Shown here: piece by piece, positions 1 to 12,313 of the stretch
Layout of the letters: every line of letters begins with the position of its first letter
Position numbering within the stretch: the first letter of the stretch is position 1
DNA from: Membranipora membranacea
Taxonomy: Eukaryota > Bryozoa > Gymnolaemata > Cheilostomatida > Membraniporidae
DNA length: 64,000 nt
Direction: 5' to 3'
Assembly (NCBI GenBank): GCA_914767715.1
Contig: OU612075.1
Location: 21,204,001-21,268,000 of the forward strand
Translations under genes and position numbers: made by a program
The notes under the pieces: generated by a model
The model's database searches: none
What the model was told of the DNA's origin: nothing
Seen by the model: the letters and a program-made list of their open reading frames with translations, nothing else

Positions 1-186
1 CTGATCCTGATGATGCCAGCTGGGGTAACTTACATGAAAGCCTTTATAGAACAGGACACCTTCGCTTATACTGATGATACACACAAAGCTGCTGATATGG
101 TGGCATGGTGGTTACAGTATGTAAACCACTCAATTAACTTCTTTATCTATGTACTGGCTCACAAGAAGTTTAGATTTACTTCATAG
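1..186 (+). CDS. Last exon (TM6-TM7) of clade A receptor A0, cut by window start
   Basis: This is the 3' end of a rhodopsin-class GPCR gene whose other exons lie before the window. The reading frame is open from base 1 and ends at a TAG at 184-186. It encodes the second half of TM6 (LILMMPAG), an acidic extracellular loop 3, TM7 with NHSINFFIY, and the family's short end HKKFRFTS. Downstream members have PRG after the TM6 proline; this copy has PAG. The protein ends 11 residues after the TM7 tyrosine, as in all intact copies here. Whether the complete gene is intact cannot be judged. Confidence 0.85.
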   Translation: MILMMPAGVTYMKAFIEQDTFAYTDDTHKAADMVAWWLQYVNHSINFFIYVLAHKKFRFTS

Positions 187-1769
187 TTGAGTGTATTGTA
201 CATCTTAAGTTGGATAATTATATACAATAATGCAACCAAAATGATATACGGGTATTTATACAGATCCACAGATACATTGTAGTATCAACCAAGTATTTTT
301 TCAAATAAATTTTTATCAAATATTTTTAATCTATTTCGTGTTCAGAGCATTGTATCAGCTGGCGTCCACAGCAGTTAATATTCCATTAGTAAATTTGTAT
401 CTGTTTGTTGTATCTGTTTGTTGTATCTATTTGTGGATCATTATCAAGCCTCTGATTCAAGTATTAACTCCTTATGAACATTTCCCTTTTATGCGTGTAC
501 TTTGCTTCGCTCTGATTTTTTCATAGCCACTCTAAGGACAAAAATTCTTGTTCCAATGAGATTAGTGTGTTGTAGCTGGACCCTTTACTCATTGTAGAGA
601 TCTTTTATATTGATGTATACATTGTTGAAGCCATTTGTGTAGAGGCGACGATGCTAGATTTTACCATCGTTTTTTCCAAATTTAGAATAACGGTCGATTG
701 GGTTTATCGAAAACGAAAAATAGACTCACCACACAAAAACCGACTATTTGTGAAAACTGTATGAGAACAAATTCTGTGACTAGACAATTGGTGATGTGAA
801 ATCTTCGATTAATCAATAAGGATAGAAGGTTTATACTGCCACTCTTCCTACAGAACGTTCAGAACAGGTTGTGAACAATATTGGATATATCCTCAATCTG
901 ATAGGATTATTAATGAATTAATTATTATTATCAGATAACTTTCTGATAGAGGAGTAAGGATATAATCTTGCTATGTGATAGCACCTCTAGTTGACTCTTG
1001 TTATCAAATTAGCGAATGCCCTTTGCTATAGTAGGTCTATGAGCAATTAAACTTCTGCCGCTGCTTAAATAGCCTACACTCTGAATCCAAACCCATAGAC
1101 ACTACTTGTCATCCCTTGAAATGTGAAAAGATCACAAAGAGATCATGCCTTGCCTCGAACTTTTTCAACTTCAGTGAATCATTATAATATTATGAAAAAC
1201 TCACGGGATACAAAATACCTTTAGTGAAAGGAGCCAACATACATTGTCTATTGGATGATAACGTTCATCAATATTGTCATTATCCCGATGCAGAACAAAA
1301 CTGCTATGCAGCATTGGGAAACTTCAGCTTCTGAATTGTCTCTTGAACCCTCGATGTTAAGCTACCAGAGACAGCTGTGGTTTAGCTTTTGGCAGGTCAC
1401 AACATATCTGACGGACAAGTATTTGCCTGCTAAATTGTCTTTGGACTTTCCCGGACAAAATAGCAATGCAACGTATGAGCAGAGATAGAGCACTCTGAGA
1501 AGTCAGCAGCAAGCGAAGGGAAAATTAAAACACTTAACAATACTCCTATCAAGGTTTTGACATTCATTTATTGCTGAAAAATAGGAATATGAGGGCTATA
1601 ACTTGGGTTTATGGTTCGTGGTATGTGATTTCAACACACATACTGACTACGCACAAGTCTCCATGCATTTATCATCTTTTATCGACAAATTACGTTCATA
1701 ATGGATCAGAGAATTCATTTTAAATCCACTAGGGCATAACAAATATATAATCCAGTGAAACATTAAGCC
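187..1769. other. Intergenic, 3' flank of A0
   Basis: No coding exon was recognised. An AATAAA at 304-309 is a plausible poly(A) signal for A0. The short open frames here show no similarity to the receptor exons. Confidence 0.5.
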
Positions 1770-2035
1770 ACGAAGGTACCTCATAAGTTTAACATGTGGT
1801 TGTTATTGAATACCTCGTGGTACAGTAAACAGTACAAATGAGGCTCCAGGTTGAGATATAGCTGAGTTATTTTTTTTGTATTTATCAAAAATAACTCAGA
1901 ATTTCAACACTGTAAAGCTGTTGCAAGACAACTTCACAATTTAATACTATCAATGATAAATAACTTTACAGATGGATTTGTGGGTTATCCAAAAACATAC
2001 TGATGTAGCGGATATCTTTTTTTTGCATGCTACAA
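1770..2035 (+). promoter_or_regulatory. Conserved upstream block of pseudogene A1
   Basis: This stretch aligns by eye with blocks upstream of A2 (6540-6790) and A4 (12590-13205). Shared landmarks in order are a GGTACC-like start, GGTTGAGA, a TTTTGTATTTAT run, TCAACACTGT, GCAAGACAAC and a TTTTTTGCAT stretch. The same order and similar spacing before three separate genes suggests promoter or 5' non-coding DNA copied with the genes. No TATA box position is proposed. Confidence 0.5.
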
Positions 2036-2633
2036 CATTCTGCGCATGCTCAGCTCTGGGCATGAGCTGATCTCTGCAAAATTGAGTCTCGGAATTCCGA
2101 AGCCGTCTGATTGGCTACCTGCTCTGGTGGTATGCTCTTCAATGCGTGCGGAATTGATATTGATAGTTATTCTCTCTTGTCACTATTAGCTGATTTTGAT
2201 TGGCAGTTCATGCAGGGGCTATCCCATTCTCCCTGACCAAATTTTTTCTCAGAACCTAGACTAAACTCATTGTTCTTGCACATGCGCAATTTAAAGTCAC
2301 GCATGATTTATACTTAGCCTTACGACATCTACTTTGTGGTAACTATAGCCTAGTTTATCAGTGATCTACATGCCCAGTCAGATCACGAGAGTCAGTATGA
2401 TGCTACAAAACAAGTAGAATGTTGTCCCAGACTACACAAAACTTTATAAAATGTCAAATAGGCATTACTGAGGTTCCCCTAGTGATGTATAGCATAGCGT
2501 ACTGGCATATTCCTCATATTTTTGAATTTATGTGTTGATCACAAATCAGACAGCTCTTGTGCTTGATCTAATTATCTTGGGTAGAGGAGGTACTTGTCCT
2601 ACTTACCTATTTGTGATTGTGTCATTTTGTAGA

Positions 2634-4676
2634 ATGACAATGGCAAATGGAACCAATATAACTGCTCCTGTTGATCATGAGTTCTTGATTGGTGAAGAAT
2701 TGCAGATAGTATATTCTGCATGGGTCCACTTGTGTATCGTGATACTAGGAATGTTTACTAATCCAATGATATTATTTGTTCTGAGTTGAAGAAGATTGGA
2801 AGTAAGTAATTGGAATATCATGACCAGGAATCTCTATGCGAGGCAATATTTTTCCTGCAAAGTGAACAGCCGGCAACAAGAATCTAGCTGAATTCAGTCG
2901 GAGTTGGAATAGACTGAACTACACAGAACAAATCTAGGATCATTAATTGGCAGCCTGCAGAAGTGGAGCCTATGACTCTGGGAGTACTTCGAAATCAAAA
3001 ATTAATTTTTCAAAAATTTCTTAAAAACACAGAGAGTTTGTCATAATCTTGAGGGCCTAGGACCTTGTATAACATTTTGAGCTTTTTAAAATGATATATG
3101 GCGACCCTGCACTTGTCATTTCTGCTTTAACTTATATCCATTGTGAATTATTCAATCGACATTGTCCACAAAGTAATGCTGGTTTTATTTTTTGCACAGG
3201 TGAGGCATAAAAAATCATGCTGATGTTTCTTGCAGTGGCAGACATGGGATGTCTTCTGATACACTTCTTCGTCAGTGTGATTCCTTTTTTGACAATTCGA
3301 AATACTTTCCAGTAAGTTACTAGGGAAAGAAATAGCATTACAGTATCTTTCTCTTTTGGCTGTTTTTGACAATTTGTTTCCGGAATATTCCGCTACCATT
3401 TTCTCCTGTGTAGAAAACAAATATTTCTGTACCGTGTTGATGGTTGTCAGAGTCCATAACTGACCAGGTGCATAGCATGAACGTACTGAGGTTTCAGCAA
3501 CTTGCTTTGAATTCGACACTGTAACATGGGCTGCTGATATACTTTAGGATGTAATAATTGAACCCCTGAGATGAGGAACTGATATTTCCATATTTTCAGG
3601 TTCTTACAACAGTGCCTGAATGCCAACTTCACCAAATTCACAGAAATCTGGTGAAACAGAACGATGTTTTGTCCAGAAGAGGTGTTACCATGACAACGAA
3701 ACTTGAAACTGAGATATCATCAGTGGCATACATGATGGAGAACGATGATTTTTCTAACAGCACGACAACAGAGAGCTTCAAAAGCAAAGAACCATCAAAC
3801 TCAACAACCCATCAGGAATCACCGTCGGGATCTTCAGAAGATAAACTGAGACTTGAGAAAGGTGTACAGTAAGTATTATAACCGAGCATGCCTACATAGA
3901 TTTTGTAGATGAAGACAACAGTTTATTTACAAGAAACCAGCTACATATTTCTGCTTACTATTCTATTGTTTTCCTGATTGCGCAAAACAAGGAAAAGTCT
4001 TTAGGACTGTGGGACTCCATGTAGTAACTCCCTATGGTTACCAAAGAAGCGCCCAAAAGGGGTATCAATAAAAGTTGTAGCGGTATAACTTGCTGTGCTC
4101 AGATGTTGTCGAGTGCTGATAGCGACATTTAATTATCAAATATAAGTTGTTGGGCGTAAAGTCTAGTTCTGCGAGCTTGTCAAAAGATAAACAAGCTTGG
4201 CAATAAATTACCAGTGCATTTCAGGATGATCTTAGAAGTTTGCAGGGCGCCATTTAAAATGTAAATAAACAAAGTCTGCTATTGCTAATGTTACCAATAA
4301 CATTGACGCTTCTATGGTTATCTCTTTCCCTTGTATGTATGTGGCCTCTTTAGTGAGGTCTATATTTGCCTACTGGTAGGCCAGATGAATGATAAGCGGT
4401 AGCGCTAGCCAAGCTAAATGTCAATCCAAAGATTTGAAACAAATTTCACATTGTAGAACAGCGACCAGGTTGGTTTTGGCAGCTTCCATGGCTTTCGTCA
4501 TCCTTATGACACCAAGAGGAGTGACTTTTATGATGCAATCAATCGATGCAGACTCTTCATATACAGATACGTACGGAGCAGCTGATATGATAGCCTGGTG
4601 GTTACAGTATGTAAACCACTCAATTAACTTCTTAATCTACGTACTGGCTCACAAGAAGTTCAGATTTACTTCATAG
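2634..4676 (+). pseudogene. Clade A receptor A1, pseudogene with several lesions
   Basis: All receptor modules are recognisable but damaged. Exon 1 (2634-2801, TM1) has lost one base just after LFVLS, which creates a TGA; its length is 168 nt where a phase-1 length of 169 is expected. Exon 2 (3200-3311, TM2) has a TAA four codons in and is 112 instead of 113 nt. The next exon (3600-3868) starts like exon 3 but jumps after about 9 codons into ICL3, so most of TM3, intron 3, TM4, ECL2 and TM5 are deleted; the join keeps frame. Exon 5 (4457-4676, TM6-TM7) is undamaged and ends in FRFTS. Splice sites are still canonical. The donor after ICL3 reads ACAGTAAGT where relatives have GCGGTAAGT. Confidence 0.9.
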
Positions 4677-5419
4677 TTGAGCAAATTGATTCTTGAAATG
4701 TGTGATATGTGTTAAAACTACGGGTAATTATGTATATCATCAGCAGAGACTTGAGCTATTAATTGATTATTTTTTAAAATAATATATTAACTTTGTAAGA
4801 TGTTTATTTTTTTGCTACAATATATCTTAACCGTTTCACCAACTTCTTCAATTACTCGCAATGTTGGGCTGGCTCCGATTTTTACTTGTTGAATGTGTGG
4901 TGTATGGTACAACACAACTTTAACAATTTTGTATTTATTTCAATAATGTAAAATATTTATGTAAGTTGTCCGAATTATTTATTTACTTTAACCTTAAATC
5001 TTGATCTATTTTGTAGAAATATTATCAAGTGTAGTTTATCAAACTGTGTCCATTATATTGTATTAGTATCATTGAATGCATTTCTTTTTATGTTTATCAT
5101 TATTTTATTATTATTTTCCTTCGGTTTCACCTGTGACAGGAGGGTGCCATTATTACAAAAGTTATTTAATTAACCGTGTCAAATAAATAAAAGACACACA
5201 TACCACAGTCTTGGTATTGATTAAAGTCACTCATATACTATTCAAATTTCCACCACCTGGCTGATCTATCAGCTAAGCCAAATATCTGCCTGTTCTTCTT
5301 GCAGTCTGTGAACCAGTTTGAAGTCTTATGATACTCTGTGAATTTAGGGGGATGATTTCCAGTAACTCCGTCTACAGGCAAATGTCATAGTCAGTGGTAT
5401 GATACAGCTGTTGCTCAAT

Positions 5420-6099
5420 ATATCCTGAAAATCCAGAAATAATCCAAACAACACAATAAATTGTTAACAAGATAATCACCAAAAGTTTAGTGGGTTTACT
5501 TTATATTCTAATCTTTATCTGCAAATGAAAGATTTTGTAACATACATTTCATTTTGTCGTCTTTTTTGTTGATCTCATTGTCTTTCGTATCATTTAATAA
5601 AAGGATATTGAAGCGCTAGCAGGTGAAGAGATGGGTACTCCACATGAATTTTAATCACAATATGAGAATGTTCTCATACTTCTTTCATACATTTACTGCT
5701 ATGACTGCAATAATCTCACTAGGTTTATCGCCGCTGTGTGTTTACTGGCAGCAGCAGTCAGTCTCCTTATAAAACTGCCATCAATACACTAGATACACCT
5801 GCAGCATATAAACTTGGGTTTTTACCTGTATCAAGAAGCTGCTGTGCTCTGCTATTGCAACTAAACTTTTAGATCTTTTGCCAAAAAATGTAAACTGCTA
5901 CTCAAACCCCAAATACAGGCAAGCGTATATCCATTTCTTTTGGTTTACCCAGTTAGCCCTTCGCCGGGCCAGCGAATTTGAGAGAAAACTAAATTACCTG
6001 TGACAGATTACTGACAATGGATTTAAATTATCTAGGTGTGACTTTGCAGAAATGGTAAACAACTCCAATGTGACAGCAAATGAATCTGTTCAAACATAA
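5420..6099 (+). pseudogene. Relic of a clade A gene: 5' flank and truncated first coding exon
   Basis: Bases 5430-5830 align by eye with 17,240-17,580 upstream of A5 (CCAGAAATAATCCAAA, CACCAAAAG, TTGTCTTTC, GAGAATGTTC and GGTTTATCG occur in the same order). After a TTTGCAG acceptor an ATG at 6052 opens a frame with Asn-rich sequons (MVNNSNVTANESVQT) that stops at 6097-6099, before any TM1. The usual TM1 sequence does not follow. This is the left end of a lost receptor copy between A1 and A2. Confidence 0.65.
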
Positions 6100-6539
6100 C
6101 ACAACTAGGGAAGAAGTAGTCTGAGCCCCCCAGACTTTGCCCCCTGTCCGACGGCCCCCCGGAGGGGAAAAAGTCTGAGAACAATGCAGGATTTCGCTGG
6201 AGTTGTCTGCTCTTGAGTGTTATAAGTTAATCAAGGGGAGCACTAAAACTGCAATATCTATTGATTTCTATTCATGCCGCTTACTATATTGCTCCAGGTA
6301 TGAGAGTATTCCAGTAAGACTCTGGGAAAAGTAGCCTCATGTTTGGGAAATACCCATGAGCAGAGATATTCACTGCCAAGTAGTGAAGAAAATGTCAGCC
6401 AGAATTTCTTTCATTTTGAATAAGGGCGGTCATTCATGACATTGACAAAAGGTCATAAAATGTGTATTATTGGACCCTAGGCTATATGAAGTAAGATTAA
6501 TGTAGAAGTAATGAGAGGAAAAATCCAAGCAAATCCTGC
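6100..6539. other. Intergenic, nothing recognised
   Basis: No coding similarity was seen. A C/G-rich patch lies near 6128-6165 (runs of C then G). Confidence 0.4.
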
Positions 6540-6883
6540 ACAGTGCGTAGACTAGGGAAGAAGGGGTACCACTTCAACACACATGGCTCCCATTGAATAT
6601 GGTGCTCACAAGGTTGCTGGTTGAGAAATCATACACATAATCTTTTGGTATTTATCGAAAATGACGAAACATGTCAACACTGTCAGGCAATAGCAAGACA
6701 ACTAATTTAATCCTTTCAACGATCTAAACAACGTAAAAAATGGTTAAGTTGTATTTCTTCAGAGCCATTTTTTGCATATTACACTTTTCTATACACATTT
6801 TGTTAATCTTTGTGACTGATTGTTCAGTAGTGGGGTTTCTTGCCAGTTCAAGTAAGGATATTGGAGGGTGAACAAGTAAACAG
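6540..6883 (+). promoter_or_regulatory. A2 upstream block and likely non-coding first exon
   Basis: Bases 6540-6790 share ordered motifs with the blocks before A1 and A4 (GGTTGAGAAAT, AACATGTCAACACTGTCAGG, TTTTTTGCATATTA). Next comes GCCAGTTC-AGTAAGGATATTG ending in CAG at 6881-6883, followed by a good donor GTAAGTA. The same segment precedes A4 at 13,255-13,296. The coding exon starts just after an AG acceptor (7227), so the simplest reading is a 5' non-coding exon spliced to the ATG exon. Confidence 0.55.
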
Positions 6884-7232
6884 GTAAGTACAGGTATATA
6901 TTCAATTGTTTACAGCATTATCCAAATTAAAGGCAGTGAATAGGGGGGGGGGGGGTAGGGGTGCACTTCTTCACCAGGGTGATGTAGTGCAACATTTATT
7001 CTTTTGCCAACGTTACAGAACATAACAAGTTGCCCCAGACTAAATATAAAACTTTTAACAATATCAAAAAGGGATCACGGGAGGTTCCCCTTGCGATGTA
7101 TGACAATCCTTGGCTTTTGGCCTTGATCTCATATCTGACAGCTCTTGAGCTTGATCTAATTATATTGGGTAGAGAAAGTACTTTAGTGTATCCAACATAA
7201 AACGCCTTGTGATGATGTCACTTTTTAGTAAG

Positions 7233-10200
7233 ATGATGGCGAACAACACAACTGCTGTTGAAGAGTTCTTGATTGGTGAAGAATTGGATAAGGTTTATGC
7301 AGTATGGGTTCACTTGGGTATCGTGATATTAGGAATGATAACTAATCCGATGATATTATTTGTCATGGGCCGTAAGAAGATCGGAAGTAAGTAATTGCAC
7401 AAGTGGACATCAGCTCATCGTGGTCGATTATGTGACAAACGTGGATATAATTACAGAGTACCACAATTTGTTAGGTAAAATTGCTTTCAGCAAAATAGGA
7501 GTCATATCTTGAATAACCTGAATTGGTCAAAACAAATTCAGTACCACCGAGAGGGTAGCTCAACTGAGATACCTGGAAAGTTTAGTGATTGTCTTAAACT
7601 TGTATTCGGTAGCACGTTTTGTCTCATAAACTAGTATTCATTGGCTAAGGCCACAAAATAATGCTGTTTTATTTTTAATAGGTGAAGCATCGAGAATCAT
7701 GCTGATGTTTCTGGCAGTGGCAGACATGGGATGTCTTCTGACAAACTTCTTTATCAGTGTGATTCCTTATCAGACAGATCCCAATTGGTTCCCAGTAAGT
7801 GGCTTGGAAAATGAAAGTCATGGAAATACATTATCTTTCTCTTAGCATGTATTTGACCATTGTTATTCCTTGAAATCCAGCTGACATTTTCTCCTGTGTA
7901 TCAATCAAACTGACTATCTATGTACCTGTACTTCATCCTGAAATGTTATTGTCTACCTATGTGTACTGGTAGTATCAGTTTGCAGCAATTTGATTTTGAA
8001 ATAAGATAATTAGGTAAGACTATATCACAGAGTAAGGATACCTTACTCTGTGACTATATCCTTACTCTGCTATCCAAGCATAAGATTTTTGTTGCTTTCT
8101 TAACATGACACTAATATGGAACACACTGTGGCATTTACTTATATTCAGGTTCTTGATACAAAGCTCGAGTGCCAAGTAGGATCAATAGCACTGTATGCTG
8201 TGTTAACAACCTCCCCGTGGTATATCATTCTGGTGACACTAGAAAGATTTACTGTAGTCTACTATCCACTTAAGGTAAGAGCTCTAGCAACTACCTACCA
8301 GTGTTTGCTTGCTACAACAAATCAAAAACTAAAAAAACTGTACCATCTTTTGACACTTTGACTTCTATTTGTGCGAAGAATGACAATGACAAGTTTACGC
8401 TTACAGGCAAGAGAAATCTTCACAGGAAAGAAAACAATAATAATATGCAGTCTCATCCCGGTGGTGTTTCTTGTGCTGTACTCATCTTTCTGGGAATCCT
8501 ATGGTGTACTTGTTGAGGGAGAACAGATAAAGTGCAAGTTTGATGATGAAAACAAAAATTTATTCAAAACAGTGAACACCCTTTGGAGCATATTCTACGC
8601 TTACATCCCCATCATAGCATTGGTATGCTTTAACACTGCCATAGTAGTGAGGCTGAGAAAGGTTAACAAAATTCACAGATCTCTGACCCAACAGCACCGC
8701 GCTCTATCCAACAGAGGTGTTACCATGACAACAAAAATTGAAGCTGAGATTTCAACAGTGGCATACACGATGGAGAACGATGATTTTTCTTACAATATGA
8801 CCTCAGAGAGCTTTCAAAGCCAAGAACCACCAAGCTCAACAACTCATCATGAATCACGATCTGGCCCGTCGGATGATAAGCTGAACCTGGAAGAAGGCCT
8901 GCGGTGAGTATTCCAGCTATGTATGTACGACTAAGAAAACAAAAGACCAAAAATAGGTCTGAAATGAAAGAAAAATTTCAAGCTTTAATTTACATTTCAT
9001 TCTTTTTGTCGTCCTCTCTAAAATTCCATATGAGATTCTACAGCAATGGAAAGGATATGATAAAGACTGTTTGGGGACTCAATGTTGGAACTTGCCAATA
9101 GTTAGTTATTTTTCATTCATTCATTTTTGCGAGCACGATCGGTTAGCGGGCAGGCAATCAAAGAGGTTAATAAGGGAGCATTAATCTGGGTTTTAGTGGT
9201 ATATGTTTTGATGTTTCAGATGCATTCTTAAACCACTGCTGCCACACAGCCAAATGTGTGCTTATAGAATTCTGTATAGCTCAAAACTAAAAATGATGCT
9301 GCAATCTCAGCATTGTCACCTAATGAGCACATAATTTGCACAAACTGATCGTCAAAATTAGGGTATGAAATTAATTATCTACAGCATCGGGTGACTTAGT
9401 TACAGTCTTAATAGTGCACACTGTACATGTCATAAGCGGTGCGTAGATTTCATCCCCTGGTTTTGAAGAACAGTTTGTGCAAATTATTTGCCCATTGGGT
9501 GACAATTATGAGATTTAAGTCTCAATTAATTATCTTGGAGCTATGCAGAATTCAATAAGCACAAATTTGCATGAGTGGCAGCAGTAGTTTTAGGTTAGCG
9601 GTTGATTGCTAGCGGTTTTAAGATTTAAGGTTAGCGGTTGAGTGTTGTGCATGGCTTCGTTTTGGCAAGAAGCAACAAAAACTTTCTCTCTGAAACTTTT
9701 ATCAACGATGTGATTGAATCCGAGGAACAATATCACGGATTACCCTACTACCTCGACAGACTAAAAGCTATCCAAAAAAAGGTCAGTAGGGCACAACAAC
9801 TAAAATCTGACATTGAAATTAAGGGCACTTCGAAAAACCCGCAAATCACTATCAACCTGGATGCGGCTAGATACGAAATCATAAAGAAAGTCCTCCCTGT
9901 TAAGATCAAAGGACTTGGCCTCCTTGTCAAGGATAAAAGAAGCAGAGACAAGACAAGAGCAGCCGTAAGCTCCTCTCTAAAAGTCAGCTCCGCTAACGGT
10001 TCAGCAATGTATACATTAATATGTACAACACAACATCGTGTCTGTTAATAAACGGTATAACGGACATATCAGCTTTCCTCGATCACTACGAGGAGATCAT
10101 CAGTAGTATCCCTACTGGTATCGCAATGTCGGCCAACGTGACCATTAGCGACAATTGCAAGGCAGCTCTACAGGACCAAAGCATCCCAATATACAAATCT

Positions 10201-11322
10201 ACAAAACCAGCTAAATCTAGTCCAAAATCTGCAAAACGCAGTAGAAGTTTCTCATGTTCTAGCGTAAGCACCTCGGCACTCCCAAATGATCCAACCAATA
10301 CCAACAACATCGCAGGTTCACAGCCTTGTGGTGGTAATACGGATGCGCATGACCAGCCGAACTGAGTTGACACTTCTCTCATAACAACTCAACTGGAAAT
10401 AATAACACAAATGAGTGAAAAGCAAGACATCATTCTAAACAGGTTAGCCAAGGCAGAAGATGCTATCCATCAGCATTTAAAAGGGGAGTTCACTGCGCTG
10501 ACAGATTAGCTGAGTAGTAGAAATAAAAGTAGATCGGAATTTCAAAATAATGTAAACAACAATCAACAATCTGATTCCGCCACACCATCACAACAACAGA
10601 CCAATGGAATTTTCTCCAACAACAAATCACAATGTATGGCAAGATGTTGATGTTGATCATTAAATCTTCTCCCCTTACCACAGCTTGCCAGTTATTTCTC
10701 TGCCATCTATGGCTATAAAATACTTAACATGTTGGCTCCATCTTATATATGTGAGCAGTTTTCATTTAATATACATCGTTTTCAGATGAGAGTCACATGA
10801 CAAAATGAAAGTCTGCAAAAGGGTCTGTCAGCAGAATCATCATGTATTGAATGTAACATACATACTGAAAACTAGCAAAGTGTGATCAGCAATTCGTGTT
10901 GTGACAAGAACACTTTTCTAATTAAACTGTTGACCAAAACTACTAATTGCTTAATGCATGGACATACATTTGTCACCTCTTTGCCTCATCCGTGGCATTT
11001 CCAGTCAGACCCATGTTATTTGCCTATCAAGACCGATAGTCCAGGAACAGGGTTGGCTGGCAATTCCAATACTTATTACTGTAACTGCTATTGTAGAACG
11101 GCGACAAGGTTGGTTTTGGCAGCTTCCATGGCTTTTCTCATCCTCATGACACCAAGAGGAGTAACTTTCATGAAAGCATACATTGAAGACGAGGATTTTG
11201 ATCCTACTGATGATACACACAAAGCAGCTGATAGGATAGCCTGGTGGTTACAATATGTAAACCACTCAATTAACTTCTTTATCTATGTACTGGCTCACAA
11301 GAAATTCAGATTTACCTCATAG
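7233..11322 (+). CDS. Clade A rhodopsin-class GPCR A2, intact, 371 aa
   Basis: Plasma-membrane receptor; ligand unknown. Exons: 7233-7386, 7682-7794, 8149-8274, 8407-8903, 11097-11322, all with GT-AG introns. Exon 1 gives a short N-terminus with an NTT sequon and TM1 (N1.50 in TNPM). Exon 2 gives TM2 (LAVAD, D2.50) and an NWF loop. Exon 3 gives TM3 with Cys and ERF. Exon 4 gives TM4 (the usual Trp is Phe), an ECL2 Cys (IKCKF), TM5 with Pro, and a long Ser/Thr-rich ICL3. Exon 5 gives TM6 (LMTPRG), TM7 (NHSINFFIY) and the end FRFTS. The start was chosen at the first ATG after an AG acceptor; a second ATG follows directly. Intron 4 is about 2.2 kb, against about 560-590 bp in A1 and A4, because it holds a foldback element and a retroelement fragment. 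Confidence 0.93.
8025..8053. repeat. Perfect 13-bp hairpin in A2 intron 2
   Basis: TCACAGAGTAAGG and its exact reverse complement are separated by ATA. It may be the core of a small foldback element. It is not present at the matching place in A4. Confidence 0.7.
9231..9589. mobile_element. 359-bp foldback (MITE-like) element in A2 intron 4
   Basis: The two ends are inverted repeats of about 130 bp, beginning AACCACTGCTGCCA on the left and ending TGGCAGCAGTAGTT on the right, with pairing continuing through AATTTGCACAAACTG. Both sides are flanked by TTA (9228-9230 and 9590-9592), as expected for a PIF/Harbinger-type target duplication. There is no coding capacity. Superfamily assignment is inferred from the 3-bp TTA only. 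Confidence 0.75.
9625..10650 (+). mobile_element. Retroelement ORF1-like fragment in A2 intron 4
   Basis: Two overlapping open stretches in different frames (about 9638-10020 and 10021-10365) read as one broken protein. The first part is basic and helical. The second starts MYNTTSCLLINGI and continues through a Ser/Lys-rich tail. The MYNTT-x-LLING pattern recalls the ORF1-like protein next to reverse transcriptase in invertebrate non-LTR elements; this rests on memory of the motif, not on a search. Beyond 10,365 another frame gives QMSEKQDIILNRLAKAEDA, a coiled-coil-like piece, then stops. No reverse transcriptase is present, so this is a dead fragment. Confidence 0.5.
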
Positions 11323-11935
11323 TTAGGTGAATTGACTCTTAAAAAGTACAGGAGACAGGTATTATCTATCTATATCACCAAAAGTTCTCCGTGTGTCCTT
11401 GAAGTAATATCCTATGTATTTTATTAATAACATATTTATCTGAATATGTTTATCTTTTTTGTTGGAATATATCTAAGCCATCCTGTCGATTTCATATTTT
11501 ACATAATAGCTCACAAGGTTGGGCTGGTTCCATGTATGTCATAGTTGAGTGTAATACAATGAACAATTTTCCTAGGCCAAAAAGGAGTGTCTATCTATAC
11601 TTTAACATTCAACATTTAATGTCCATTGTCCAAAGAACTGTTACTTGTATTTGTTCAACTTTTTTGATTGGGATTCATTTATCTGGGATCAGCACAATTC
11701 TAATCAAGTAAATACTTCACCAGTCAAACTGTATCTACTCATTGTATTCATTCAATAAAATATTTACTTTTCATGTTTTTATCATTGCATAACGTATTGC
11801 ATTTTTCTTCAGTTTCACACAAATGAGATGGGTGGAGGTGAGATAACTATAAGAAATAATAAAACCACGTTGAATAAATAGAAACAAACAAAAGGACACA
11901 CCACTGTGAAATTTCTTCTATCCAACCAACAGCGC
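11323..11935. other. A2 3' flank
   Basis: Likely 3' UTR of A2 followed by intergenic DNA. Candidate poly(A) signals AATAAA lie near 11,755 and 11,874. No genes were recognised. Confidence 0.5.
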
Positions 11936-12075
11936 AAGTTGATGATGATTTCTCATTAGTGTTGAAGTGATCGCGGTATTACCATTGGTCCACTGTGGTA
12001 TTCTGATATTAATAATTATAAATGATTTTATGATATTATTTGTTTTGAGCAGCAAGAAGATCAATACAAAGTTCA
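11936..12075 (+). pseudogene. Relic of a receptor TM1 exon (A3)
   Basis: Nucleotides align with A5 exon 1: GATGATTTCTC, GTGATCGCGGTAT-ACCATTGGTCCACT-GGTATTCTGATA. The translation keeps the GILIL, MILFVLS and SKKI of TM1. The start codon is gone, Trp-Val-His-Leu is damaged and the expected donor GGAAGTAAGT is replaced by an unrelated sequence. No other exons of this copy were found before the next gene. Confidence 0.75.
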
Positions 12076-12313
12076 ATAGTTCGATAGCTACATTCATAGA
12101 CTTATTTATTTTAACAGTTAACAGACCAAAGTATTTTAAAGTCAGGCAGCTAGTAGAACTGTAGTAATAACAGTTTATTTACAATAAGTAAATTCAAATT
12201 CGAGTTTCCATTGCTTTGGTACGGAGTTAGACTTTATTCATCTTCATACTATTTAAATTTATGTCACATATGTGAAATACATAGCTGGTCAATTTCACTG
12301 TTATATTCATTTA

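Noticed and set aside
338-526. Hydrophobic open frame after A0
   Set aside because: Starts at GTG, has repeated TTTGTTGTATCTG words and no relation to receptor exons; probably 3' UTR or intergenic.
3132-3641. Minus-strand open frames over pseudogene A1
   Set aside because: They lie antisense to TM2 and its introns and have no domain of their own.
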